Assembly (NCBI GenBank): GCA_946807835.1
Contig: OX327711.1
Span: 11,691,501 to 11,755,500, forward strand
DNA: 64,000 nt
Direction: 5' to 3'
Source: Ailanthus altissimus
Taxonomy: Eukaryota > Streptophyta > Magnoliopsida > Sapindales > Simaroubaceae
Positions 11,794 through 24,701 of the stretch are shown here, piece after piece (the first letter of the stretch is position 1; every line of letters begins with the position of its first letter). The notes under the pieces were generated by a model. It was not told the DNA's origin, did not search any database, and saw only the letters and a program-made list of their open reading frames with translations. Position numbers and translations under genes: made by a program.

Positions 11794-14700
11794 CTAGTTG
11801 CTACTTTCCCACTCCCATATAACTTTGTAACGGCATGACAAATCTTCATCCCTCGGAGGATTATCTTCCTCTGGCGGGATACGGCTTTTGAAGACGGCAA
11901 TCTGAGAAGCAAACCCTGGTTCTATATCAGCGGAACCACCAACCCCACTGAACTCAACACTGTAATTGTGCCTTGCTGCTAAATCAGTTGCCCAATGATT
12001 GAACTGCTCTCTAGTCCATTCAAACTTGTGATCATGGTTGCGGAATTTACAAGACTGTGACATGGATTTCTCATCGGGATCATCTTCTTGGTTTGTGGGA
12101 CTAGATTTCTGGAGTATCACATTGTACTCATAGTTTGGGGTGGAAACAACAAGAGTCCTTGGACAAAAAGAACTTAGCACAATGTTGCCAAATAGGGAGG
12201 CCTCGTCCTCCTCCATATGCTCAATTACCTAAGATTTTTCAAAATGTCAGCCACAAAATTCAAAAAAATAAGGGAAAACAAAAGTTCAATTATATTTCAC
12301 AGTAATTTGCAAGTCCAGTAATGCAGAGATGAATAAGAAAAATATTGCAGTTTCTTGTCTTGGCTGGAATTTATATACATAATTTCAAATACATGGGATA
12401 GAATTAGAAGTATTAGTGGTATCCAATAAAAAAATTTCTATGATATTGTGGTAATGGCAGTTGAATAACAATTAATCACATTCCAAACTACCAATACGAG
12501 TGTCGGGAAACTAAGCATGGGAGTGAGACGGCTCAAAAGGATGCATGCAAAGCCCTTTTCTAATTGTTACATGCATGCAAAGCCCTTTTCTAATTGTTAC
12601 AACCATATTCAAATTCAATTATACGTATATGTGAGTGTGCAAAACCGTACAATATGGCCAAGAGCTCTCTGTTGGATACTAACAAACTTTGCATTTCTAA
12701 TCTATCTTGCAAAGTTGATTCATAAAATTTTAGTAATTAGTATGCTTATGATTTGCGATAAATATCATCATTCCTATTAAGCATCCATGGAAAATTTACA
12801 TTGTGATTTTGGATTAATTATGAATTCCAGATCAAATGCTTAGAAATTATCTGAGACAACAAATTAAATAAAGTTTCTGTTTAGGCTTCTCTTACTTCAG
12901 TGGCAAGAAAGTAGTGCTTGAGTACCAAAGGTATTTGATAAATGCCAGAAACAAGTAATTTTGACCCTTGCTCCACTCTATGTTATATATTAATCATGTG
13001 GGCCTGATAACATTCACTATGTAACGTCAAATGTCTTCCCTACTGCTCTTTATTTTCTACTGTTCAACATCCATTTCTAACATCTTTTATCCTTAAATTT
13101 AGCTATCCATGAATTTTAAAAAGATATATAGTACTCTGATCAGGGAGAAAGAGAAAGAGAGGAAAAGAAGATCAACTCCACGAGAGTAGAATTGAGAACA
13201 GTTACCTCTAAGCAAGTACCAATATCAAAACCATGCAATCGGGAATCAAAAAGAGTGATAGAACCATCATAAAGAACTGCTGATTTGACTGCAGTACACG
13301 GTACAACAGCATCCAACTTCTTGCTTAGTTTTGAATGGAGTATCTGCAAAATTAAGAAAATTCAACTATTTAACTAAGTTTTTGACTGAGCAGCAAAAAA
13401 AGGCAATGTAATTTATTTATTAAAAAAAAAGTGAAAAAAGAGGAAGAAGTTAGGATGCAAATCCCTAATCCTCAAACTCAATCTTTATGAATTAAGCATT
13501 TCAATTTCCTCATCTGCACCATTCTAATAAGAGACATACAGGAGATTTAAATAAACCCAGAGGAACTTTCAAGTCAAAAGCAACATACCGTTCATGGTTG
13601 CAGCACCTATTGAAGTCTGTTTAATTTTATACACATCTACAACATTATAGTCATTGAACATTGCATGAAAATCCATACGCTAGAACAAATATAGATCTGT
13701 CAAATTTCTTTCCAGCATGCATTTACATGTCATTTTACTTCTTATCAACAGAGAGAAACATGTCAATCACAATTAAACCTATCAAAACAGCCCTCATACT
13801 CTTGTTACATGCCCACTGCAGCAATCTTATATAAGTAACCATCAATGCCACTGTTTGGCCTCAAAGATATTACAATAAGACCTATCAAACAATATAACCA
13901 GCCTCCATCCACATGTAATTTGCCCAAAAAATCCTACATGATGAACAGCTCCAGGTAAAGCTCATGTTAGATTAGCAAATAAATAAACAATGAAAATTTT
14001 CCAATTTCAGTAAATGGTTCAGACCTTAGCTGCACGGCTAAGACTCTTCTGAGAAATATCAACACCAACTATTTTTTCAAGAGCTGTAGGATAGTCTAAC
14101 AAAGAGTCCAGTAAGCTTCCTGAGCCACATCCAAAGTCAACCTGCGACAGGAACAAAGAAGTTCAAAATCTCAAGTTCTCAAATCAACACTGATAACCGG
14201 AAACATGCTGATTTTACCAATGTAGAAGCACAAGATTCTTTAATGTGCTGCAATGCATACTCCACACGTTGCTTTGAAAGTGGAGGGCTGAAAAGAGCCT
14301 GCTCCATTCTATCCTCTGGTGGTTCTGTTACCCGCAATAACGTTATATAATACTCCAAGCAGCAAGCTTCTGAAAAAATAGAGATAAATGCAATGCACAG
14401 CTGATTAGATATTGGAATCATATTAAAACCTGAGCATAGAAGAAACATTATAGGCTCTCTTTATTACAGAGAAGTTTACACATCAGTTATATATTTAATG
14501 CAAGAAATTTCATCTAGGAATTGCAAGAGAATAAGAAGCTTTGGCACTAGCATTTCTCAAAACAGATACAGGTTTTTTCTTTTTATTTATGTAGAAACTC
14601 CTTGGAAAAAAAAAAAAAGTAACAATGATACGCATCAAATTTTCAGTGTCATTGGTACCATAGAATTCAACCAAAGATTTAATGAGCACACACTTAAAAC

Positions 14701-17700
14701 ATTAAAATTAAAAAAAAAACTGAACAAAGAGAAAAACCTAAAATCCAGAATTATCAGGTATTTAATTGATTTCTTACAATGGGAGATGGTCAATTTCTAG
14801 TTCTCACACAAAAAAATACTCTTTTAAGTTGACATAAACTCACTTGATGATAACAAGGAAAGAGTTCTTGCAGAATCATCAATTGCAGCTAAAATCAACT
14901 CTTGTGGGGGCAACTCCTTGTTGAAGCAAGCTGACTGACCAACAGACATCTGTGATATTACTACTTCTATGTGAGGAATAACAGCTCCAGTCCCTATCTC
15001 AAACACAAACTCCTCTCTACTTTCAAGAAGTTCTTTCATATGTTCACCTTCTATCACCAAGGATACAGAATAACTTATAAATGCCAAGCAACCATTAGAT
15101 GGGCAGACACCAGAATCCGGACCTCCTATGCTTAAACAACAAACTCCATGTTCTGGGATAGTATTTAGCATATTTATAGAGTTTGGTTTTACTAATTTGT
15201 CACCTTTGGTTTTGCCATACCAAAAATTATGTATAGTTCGACACAAAGCAAACTTTTTGAAAAAAAATTGGGGATAAAATTGAATGTCAAGGGAACCAGC
15301 AAAATCATTTAGCTTCTCCAAAGACATGTCAGGGTCCTTAAAATAAACATTTAGCCAAGATAGAACTTTCAAAGAAGCATTCTGTATGGAATCACTCTGC
15401 TTCCTATAAAACCTTTTTGGTGCACACTCCAAAATGAGATCTTGAGACTTGGAAAATACTTTTACTTCACATCTAACTGGCTCTTGATCACTAGTGACAG
15501 TGCCACCAGCAGTTGTACATTCTTTCTCTCTTTCAGCTGACTCTGAAACCACCAACTTCTCATAGACCCCTGACAACTGAGATGATTTTCTTAACGGACT
15601 ACTGAAGGTAGAAAAGACAGGTTCAGACAGCCAGTGTTGACGACAGAAGATACAGAGGATCTCTCTTGGAAAGGAACCCCTCCAGTTTGTTCTTGTAGTG
15701 AAAGCCAGAGGCAACTCTGCTGTAAGTATTGCCTCTCTGGACAACTTGTAAACTCCACTTGGCATCAAATTAATAAGCATCCTGAATGAGCAGATCTGAA
15801 TTGATTATAAAATTCAAGATAATTTAAGATTACCTGGACTCTTGCACCATACAATACACACAAATAAAGCAAGAAACTGAGAAAATGATAAAAATGAACG
15901 ATGCCTCTCAAGAGGACCTAAGATCATGCGTAATAGTTGCAGCTGTTACACTGACATGCCATTATTCTTCCTTCAAACTGGACCAAGAAAAGGGAGAAAT
16001 TAAATTGGAGGATTAAGATATCCTCCAGAGGTTTTCCAAGAGCAATGCCTACTTCCAAGAGGTTTAAAATCCCCTAACCTTCCCCCACAATCTTGTACAA
16101 ATTAACAGCCATAATACTAAATATCAAGGTAAAATGTGGTAGTGACAACATACAGAAACAATTAGTCATATGAGGAATGAGATTAAACACTTCACGTGAG
16201 AGTATGAGGGAGGAAAAAATATAGCATAAGGAGAAAAAATACTAATTGTATGCAGTACTTCTAATCAAAGATGAAATGACTGAGATATAAAATGAAGAGG
16301 AATTGGAAAAAATGTACGTCTTACAAGGAACCTTAACGGAAATTGAATCAATCCTGTGCTATAACAGGTAAACAACCAAGAATGTAATCAAATATAAACT
16401 TCAAGTAACATTCAGGGAAAAGAATGTTAAGGGTGAAAACTCTAAAACAAAAAATTCATTGAATAAATTAAATCAGAAGTAACCTGTAATATGATTGCAG
16501 CATAATGTCTTCATGGAAAAGGTCTTTGGACCTCCATGTGTATCCAACGGATGCCAATACTGCATCACCATATGTATCTTGGCCATAAAAGTAGCTAGCT
16601 CTAAGATTCAGCAAACCTTCAAAGTGAGCTTCTTTGACATTTAGAAGATCAGATGACAAATCCAAAACATATGACTTAGGAGCAGCAAAGTACAATCTCA
16701 TCTCAGAAGAAGCTTTACCAATAGTCCTGCAAGGAACCAATGAAAATAAAACTGAGTTTACTAATAGTGTACAAACATTTGAAAGGAGCCTACTTCATAA
16801 ACCAATAAAAAATAAAAAAAATAAAAGTCTCCAGACTTTCCCAAATAATAAGTCCACCTACCTTGAAACCAAAACCTTATTGCCATCTGTTAGGCCAAGT
16901 TCTCGTGCAATAACATCCAGGTAATACCCACTGGAGGAAATGTTAAGAGTCAGTGGCTGAACAGCCTTTTCCAGAGAACTAGGGATGTATATGGCTTCAA
17001 CACATATGCTATCTGGGTATTCAGACTGTTGGATTACTGAGGATTTTATAATCTCAGGTGGATATGGATTTTTCCTCCATAAGCAAAGCTGTCTCTCAGA
17101 AGTAAGAACAAACTCTGGTAATCTAGTAGCAGCCTTCATGATATAGTATAGAAGCAATAAATGACTTGACTCCACCTTAGGATTAATTAATTTACATAGA
17201 CTATTAAGCTTTGAATCGCACGTGGCAATGACAGAAGCAGGAACTGAACCATAAAGATCACCATCTCTCTGCAAAGCTGCTCTGAGGTGACCACCCAGTG
17301 GTTGATGAGATGAAAGGAACTATACCAATGACATAAAAGTTGTAGGCCAAAAAAAAAAAAAAGAATACAAGCAAATAAGCTTACACATAAATAACACATT
17401 TACAGTATGACAGAATCCATAAGTTTTAATTGTTCTAACAAATTCACAGCAATATTTGCTATAGCAGCCAAGCTTTATCAAATAAAAAAGGATCATGAAT
17501 GTCACTGTCTGTCTTTGCATACATTAAATGAACTTCATGAATGGCAGAAGGATAAAGCACAAAAGGGCAGTAAGCAAAAAAGAGTTAACAAGTTAAATTT
17601 TATACTGCCCTACAACAGCACCCCAAAAGAACACACACCGTTCAGATTCTCTCATGAAAAGCATTCTTTCATCAGACTTAAAAACCACATTCTTGACCAA

Positions 17701-18555
17701 ACATGCATGCTCTTATTTCCATTAGACAGTTCTGCAATTTATTAGACAACATATTCCTATCTGTCTACTTTGTTTCAGCTTTTTAATGAACAAAGCTAAA
17801 GGTCAAGCTATCAACATGCCAATAATGTTGATTTTATGTTGTCAACATGCCATTAAAGTTGATTTTATGTTGTCCATGAAATAGAGTCATAGCCAAAAGA
17901 GAAGAAAAGAATAAACAAATCAGCAACAATATAAGCAAACCTATTAGGCTGATGTATAATAATGTCAGGTTTGAAATTGATTAAAAAAACCAACCTCATT
18001 TGAAAATAAGTATTTGACAGAAGCAATCAATTTATCCCATGCTTCCTCTGGAGAAGGATTATTTGGTGTAGGATCAATTCCAAGCTGCAACAGGAAAAAA
18101 AATACACAGATAATAAATGACATATTGAGGGGAAATAGAAAAGAGGTACACCTTAGAATGATTTACAAAATAAAAGTACACCAACTTAAATACAAAGATC
18201 CAAAGTTTTAATGCAAAAAAAAAAAAAAAAGCAGCTAATCTCAACAAGTCATCAAATTAGAAGATGATCACAATGAGCCAACCTTTTCTATGGCCTTCTC
18301 AGCAGCAGATTGCTCTGCATCCTTCTTCTTCTTACATGTTTCAGACACAACAGAAAACTCTGGAAGCTGCAAGCTGCAGCGATAAAGGCAAGGACCCTTT
18401 TGAGGGATTGCCAATCCTGGGCATCCATTTTGAGCAACATCCTGTACTTCATCTACTGTATAACGAGCCTCTTTACCAAACCTCTGAAATATAATAGCCT
18501 TAGGTGTAAGGCTTGACTTTCTCACAGCAACAGCTGACAACCCTCCAGTTTCCAT
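11794..18555 (-). CDS. HEN1: HEN1 small RNA 2'-O-methyltransferase
   Basis: Nine coding exons give 947 residues (Arabidopsis HEN1: 942): 18555-18283, 18084-17995, 17319-16862, 16726-16484, 15781-14844, 14369-14218, 14141-14025, 13343-13206 and 12228-11794. All are GT-AG and in phase. HEN1 methylates the 3'-terminal ribose 2'-OH of miRNA/miRNA* and siRNA duplexes, protecting them from uridylation and decay. The N-terminal dsRNA-binding region is seen in exon 1 (TPKAIIFQRFG, GCPGLAIPQKGPCLYRCSLQ). The C-terminal methyltransferase has the SAM motif VDFGCGSGSLLDSLL (exon 7 here, ~719-733). It has the Mg2+ motif E-x-x-E-H (E803, E806, H807) plus the later histidine in NHDHKFEW (H870). All metal ligands are therefore present. 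The E-x-x-E-H motif is split by the last intron. A short upstream exon offers an alternative in-frame start. Confidence 0.97.
12541..12600. repeat. Perfect 30-bp tandem duplication in HEN1 intron
   Basis: 12541-12570 and 12571-12600 are identical 30-mers beginning ATGCATGCAAAGCCC. The repeat sits in the last HEN1 intron (12229-13205) and is outside any exon. Perfect identity suggests a recent slippage or duplication, so it may be polymorphic. Confidence 0.97.
17811..17872. repeat. 31-bp tandem repeat in HEN1 intron
   Basis: Two 31-bp units starting TCAACATGCCA and ending GTTGATTTTATGTTG, with a few mismatches, lie in the intron between HEN1 coding exons 2 and 3. Confidence 0.85.
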
Positions 18556-19851
18556 CTGCACTCACCAGGTTTGTGAGGATTTATACGAAACAAATATACA
18601 AGTAAAACAGTAACTTATATCCCGCATAAGGGCAAACACAACTGTCAAAAACTTATTAAAACAGGATGGTCTAACACCAAAGACACACCATCATGGATTA
18701 CTATGTATTACAAACCAATGGATTGTATCTAATCGGATGCAAGATAAATATGGTGCATGCACACTTTTCTCAAGGCAATAATCATAAAAGATTAACTTAC
18801 AATACATTTCTTTAAAAAAGTTGATATTACTTATTTGAAAAAGTATAAAGAACAAAGCACTTTATGTTTCTCTCTTTTGCCTCAAGTAATTTTTCATACA
18901 GTGCACACAGTATTTTAGCATTTATATCTAGCCACATTATCAGAACTCTAATAAAGTGTATAATCTTCTAATATTTACTGGCACACGAGAAGTAGAGGGC
19001 AAAGACTTAAACAGAGTAAACATTACAAGAGAACAATAAAACAAAATCGTAAAAGATTGGAAATTAGAATCTTATGTATCAGTGAACTCCACAAGAGAAT
19101 CTGAAAATACAAATCCAAGTTCACAGAAAACTATGAAAACTGGTGGCTTGAAATGCATGATTAGCTCAAACTGACTGCTCTTAGGCTGTATCATTTTTCA
19201 GGTTCTCATTATGCACAATGAGATTCTCCAGTTTTTGTCATTACAAACAGCAAGAGAATTAACAAAGTCTGCATATACACACATCAGCATCCAGATTTCA
19301 ACATAATATATGAATCAATGAATGGTATAGAACAGATTTTTTTTAAAATTTTTCTCTCTCTTTTTAGTTAAGAGTGAGCCATTACTTATTCAATTTCCCA
19401 GTTAAAATTTGAAGTGTCACAAGTAGCACAATATGTTAAGCCAAAACCTTAGGGGAAAAAAAAATTGAAGAAAAAAAAATCAATCTCATTATATAATGTA
19501 GAATGTGTTTCGCAGTGCTTTGTGAAGCCAAAAGCACTTCTAAGACTTGAAAGAGTTTCTTAAAAAAAAAATCTTCATTGGTCTTTCTGTCTTTCTTTTT
19601 TTTAAAAAGAAAAACACTTATTGAGTGCTTTCTTTCAAGAATTTTAACAGAAAACACTTCTACTCGAAGTTTTTTTAAAAACAAAAAAAACAAAAGCATT
19701 ATCTACAAATGCAGAAGATAAATTTAAATGAAACAAACAAACATCCCGTTAACATCTGTTTCACAAACCAAAGGTCCGAAAAAGAGAATAATAAATAGAA
19801 TTCAAACTTAGCTTCAACGAACAAAAGAAAGGAATTTGTGTGATCTCGTAC

Positions 19852-19872
19852 CTTTAGCATCAACAATGGCGC
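19852..19872 (-). other. Candidate HEN1 5' exon with alternative ATG
   Basis: On the minus strand an ATG at 19860-19858 is followed by CTA AAG and a strong donor GTACGAG (19851 onward). The next coding exon begins at an acceptor TGCAG directly before ATGGAAACTGG (18555). The two join in frame, adding Met-Leu-Lys. Either this exon is 5' untranslated leader or it carries the true start; the sequence alone cannot decide. The exon's 5' limit is not visible. The intron between is 1,296 bp. Confidence 0.55.
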
Positions 19873-20091
19873 TGCAAGTAAATAAATGAATGCTGGGCTT
19901 CTGGTTTTTAAGTTAAAAAGAATTTTGATTTTTGAGTTAGCTTTTGGAGTTTGGGGTTTTATTATTTTTATTTATTAAAATTTAAAGGAGGGAAAGGTAG
20001 GGGTAATATTGGGAATCCGTGAAGTCTGATACCATGTCATTTGCCTATTTGGGATAACAGAGGGACGGGTTTTACTTTTGCCCATATTTTT

Positions 20092-22264
20092 TGGGAAATT
20101 TAAAAAAATGACCACACTTTTTTAGGATATTTTTCTTTAGCCACCCATAAAAATTTTAAGTTTTTATAGTTAAAAAAATTAAATTTAAATATTTTTATTT
20201 CCAACCTCAAATATCTTTAATTTTTTTACTCTTTTATCTAAATGAACAGATATTATGAAAAATTAGTAGATTTAGTAATAAATGAATAAATTTTCTAAAA
20301 ATATAGCTTGAAAAACTAAAAAATAAAAACTAAATATATCATTTTTAGCGGCCACAGGCGTGCAGCACAGGTGCACCGCATGACATTGCAACCTAAATTA
20401 TTTTTAAAACAATTTTAACTAAAATTATTTAATTTGAAAATAAATTAATTTAGTTATTAATTAAATTGATATATTTAATTTAATTTTACTTGTCTTTATT
20501 TTAAAATGGTTTATTTTATTAAATAAAATATAGTTATTTAATTATTTAATTGTTAATTAATATTTATATTAATAACTATAATTAATTGTTTAATTTATTT
20601 TTCTAAATATTAATTAAAAATTAGAAAAATAAATTAAACTATTAAATAAATTAAATAATATATTAAACTATTTTGTTACACTCTTAAGAGTGTAACAAAA
20701 TATATATTTTTACTCTTAAGAGTAAAAATAATTGACTACACTATTTAATTACTATTTATTTAATTTATTTAATTTTTAATTTTTAATTAATAATTTAAGA
20801 ATATTAAATATTAAATATACTAATTAATAATTAAATATATTAATAACTATATTTTATTTAATAAAATAAATCAATATACAATAATAGCAACTAAAATTAA
20901 AATTAAATATATTAACTCATTAATTTAATTAATAACTAAAATTAATTTAATTTTAAATTAAAATAAATTTAATTAAAAATTAAAAATTCAATAGATAGGG
21001 GTAGATATGGTAGGCAACCTAAGAACGGAGTGTGAATTGAGTATCTAAAAATTAATAAATAAATTTATACAATTACAAATATTATAAACAAACTAAAACA
21101 CAAGTAATTGCAATAAATAAGAGAGTATTAAAAGAGAAAGTTAACATAAGATGTTTACATGGTTCGACTCTTATCCTCGTTTACGTTCACGTCTTGAAGC
21201 GAATCGTGTTTAAAAATTTTACTAGTTCGGTCTATCTTTTAAAACCTTTTGATTAATTTTTCAAGTGTTAATCAAACCTTTACAAATTAACTTTTTCAAC
21301 TATCAATCAAACTTTGATTAATTTTTCAAATACTAATCACACTTTGATCAATTTTTCATGTACTAATCAAACCCTCACAATATGTTACTTTATCGAGTAT
21401 CAACTAAACCTTTACAAAAATTGACTTTAAGTTCAATTAAACCCTTACAATTTAAACTCTTTTAAAGATTAGATATAATAATTCTAACACAAATATAAAT
21501 GTTTCTTTTCTTTTTAAATGATACGAAGATTATGAATTTTTTTTGTTTTGTTTTGGTTGAGCTTGAATGAGGTTTGTATTTATAAAGATAGATAAATTAG
21601 CTGTTTTTAGTCGTTGTTATAGTATTTTGCTCATTACTACAATTCTGCTACAGTGATTTAATTGTTACAACTATTGACATAATAGCTAACCGTTGCATAA
21701 TAATTTAACTATTAAAGAACAGTGCCGTTGCTACAAAATTGTACTCTAGTACTCACTACAGTGATTAAAGTTTTGAACTTTTGTATTTTGATCAATTTTC
21801 TATAATTTTTAAAACTTTGCGTTTTAGTTTATAAACACTGTTTTCTCTATTTTTAAGAATCATCAAAATCTTCAAAAATGTCGAAGTCAACATAATTTTT
21901 TTTTTTAAATTAATTAAAAATTAGGTCACACCAAATGATAGCACGAGAGCGCAATACTTGACATGATTATACGCTAAGCATTGACGGCACTTGTTGTGGT
22001 TAAAAATAGTATTTTTAGCTATTTTTTTAGTTTTTTAAGTTTTTTTAATTAATATTTTATAAAATCTACTCATTTATTATCAAATATATCCCTTTTTCAT
22101 AATATTTATACAGCTGGATGAAAGAGAAAAAAAAATTGAAAATATTTAAAATTGTAGGTAAAAATATCTAAATTTAATCTTTTTAACTATAAAAAATAAA
22201 AAATTTCACCTGTAATTTAAAAAAAATACTCTATATAATAAGGGCTATTTTTAAAAAGCTCCCT
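20092..22264. mobile_element. Non-autonomous MULE-type element with long terminal inverted repeats
   Basis: The left end (TGGGAAATTTAAAAAAATGACC onward) aligns to the reverse complement of the right end over about 260 bp. Shared blocks include TTATAGTTAAAAA.ATTAAATTTA.ATATTTTTA and ATTATGAAAAA with AATAAATGA. A possible 9-bp target duplication is CATATTTTT / CATTCCTTT (only 6 of 9 match, T-rich). No transposase is encoded. The interior holds the large palindrome at 20400-20985 and degenerate ATCAAAC/TTGATTAATTTTTCA repeats at 21235-21440. It begins about 220 bp upstream of the HEN1 5' exon. Confidence 0.65.
20400..20985. repeat. Large AT-rich foldback palindrome
   Basis: The two arms (about 20400-20670 and 20731-20985) are imperfect inverted copies. 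For example, left TTAATTTAGTTATTAATTAAATT matches the inverse of right AATTTAATTAATAACTAAAATTAA, and left TTATTTTATTAAATAAAATATAGTTAT recurs inverted near 20850. The centre has two perfect palindromes, 30 bp at 20671-20700 and 26 bp at 20705-20730. Both are centred on CTCTTAAGAG or CTTAAG. Transcribed, it would form a long hairpin. Confidence 0.85.
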
Positions 22265-22273
22265 CATTCCTTT

Positions 22274-23880
22274 CCAAGAAGTCGGTCAAACTCACAACAC
22301 ACTTTCGTCGTGACATAACTTGCTCGCTAATGAGACGATTTTGTTCCATTTCTCTTTTATTTTTTTCTGAAAAGTGTTCCATTTCTCTTTACCATTTTCT
22401 TTAAAATAATAATAATAATAATTTATTACCTAAAACATAAATTTTACTTTCCCATATTTTTGTACGAGCACGTTTGAACTTGACTTACCAATTGATTTCT
22501 ATATATGTCTTATAATTCTATATTTTTTTTACATTTTTTTAATATTAATGTTATATTATTATTTGTAATTATTTTAAACTTTTTATAAAAAGTATTACAT
22601 TAAATACAAATTGAATTCCTCCCTATTTTGAGGCCAATGAGAAATAAAATTTAAATTTTTTATAATAATAAAAAAAATTTACCAATTGAACATTAACACC
22701 TGCAAATCAACAATAAAGTCCTTTAAATTTTTATACTAATAAAAAAAGAAGTTTTTATCAATTGAATATTTTTTTTAAAGAATTTTATTGGTTGAATATT
22801 AATACCCACGAATGAGTAATAAAGCTTTCATAAAAAATTTTGTTTCTTAAAGTTGTTAAAAGAATTATGATCCTTTTTTAAGTTAAGTTTACGGAAATTT
22901 TTATTGATTTTTTGACATATTTTTGTATTATATACGAGTAGTTAAAATTTATTTTTTATTATTTTTTTAATAATTATCAATCACACGTTAATAAAATTTT
23001 AGGTGAAATTTTAATTTAAAAAAAGATTGAAATTTTTCTTGAAAAGTGTTATTACAAGTCCTTGTTAGAATATCATCTCAATCCTTAAAGTGGAGCTATT
23101 TAGACCCCAAAGCAAATTATCCCCTATTGAAAGAAAAAAATTAACAATTAAAAAAAAAAATTGGCTCTACCGGTACCACTAGCCATCCAAATAGCAAACT
23201 TTTGTTAATTATTTTAAATCTTTTTAAAATTGTATTATTATTTGATCTGCTATAGGACCAAATCAAAACGAATATAACAAGTGCCCATTATAATGTTTTA
23301 CTGGTTTGGCGTTTCATGTTAATACTAGTTGGTTTTATTTTTAATGTCAGTATAAGAATTCCTCAAATAACATTATAGGATGATTTATTTATTTTGTCTT
23401 TCATATTTAATTTAAATGTTTTTCATTTTAAACATAAGATACCACGTTAGAAAAAGAAAATCAATAAATAAAGTTAAATATTCTTCCACGGCAATGGACA
23501 GAGTCACAGAGGGAGCACTTTTGCCTTCCAGCAAGCAACTTGCATGATTCTCTTCATGAGTTAATATTGCCCATTTTAAAACAAATTGCGTTCAAATTTA
23601 CATCAATTTTATGTTAACAATAATAGAAAAATGAATCATTTGTCTTCATCTTTCTCAAGAAGGAATGGTCTAAGGTTTTATCATTTTTAAAACAGAAGAT
23701 TTTTCCAGTAACTTTTTTTTCAACTTATTTTTGACAGAGGCCGACGAGCGGAATGGCAGTTTACAGAAGCTTCAGATTTTGTCTGCATGGAGAATAAATG
23801 TACTGAACATGAAGCTCAAGATCCTCTTCTGTATTTGGGTATCTTGTTGCTTGTAAAAGTAACATACTTGAATGTCCAAG
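22274..23880. other. AT-rich intergenic stretch
   Basis: I see no gene here. The interval lies between the MULE upstream of HEN1 and the last exon of HIBADH. Its right end should include the HIBADH 3' flank. The plus-strand ORF at 23787-24083 is antisense shadow over HIBADH exons. Confidence 0.6.
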
Positions 23881-24701
23881 CTAAGCTTCATTCTTGCCAA
23901 AGTCATAATGGCAAAAAACACAGGAGAAGTCCTCAGTTTCATGGCCATCATCGCAAAGCTTTTTGTATCTGCACAATAGCAACATGTGCATTAGTTTATA
24001 AACATGCAACATATGAGACTAACATTTCTTGTACTTGGGATGTTAACGGGCAATCAAGGCCAATCTCTTTCGCTGATGCATAAGCAAGGTTTAAGTCTTT
24101 AGCCTGCATCAAAAGCAACAACATACTTTAAATTATCCTCGTGATAAACTTTCTAGGAATTAGTAAGAGAAAATAAAGATCATTCTCAGGTGGATCTTAA
24201 TTATATCATGTGATCAGACTAGAAAGTGATGGTTAAACAACTGGTAAAGTATGGGCTGAAGATCCAGTTAAACAGAGAGTAAATGTAAAGTGCAGAAAGA
24301 TCCAGTTAGCAGAGATGAATATTCCTACTTCTAAAGAGTTCCTTGTGTAATTATAAAGAATGAATATTATGCAAGATAAAATAGATCAAAGCTAAGTACC
24401 ATGAGCTTAGATGCAAACCCACCAACATAATTCCTTGAAGACGGCACTCCTTCCATCACTCCTGGAACTGGATTATAACTATCACTGTTCATTGTCAAGA
24501 TATTGATCGAATTAGTAAACCATTTCAAAAGAAAACATGAGTCAAATATGAGCTCACTGATGTTAGTTACCCCAACAGAAGAGAATAATTTCTTTATCTT
24601 CTGTCACATCAGAAAACAGGTGACAAGCTAGTTTCATGCACTCAACATGGACAAAATGACTTTGTTAAGTAATGTAGAAGTTAATGATTATTTAAAATCT
24701 T

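Noticed and set aside
20671..20730. CRISPR-like or terminator reading of the twin palindromes
   Set aside because: The host is a plant, there are no spacer-repeat units, and the palindromes are the core of a larger foldback.
23787..24083. 98-codon plus-strand ORF
   Set aside because: It is antisense to the last HIBADH exons, whose minus-strand reading matches the family closely.
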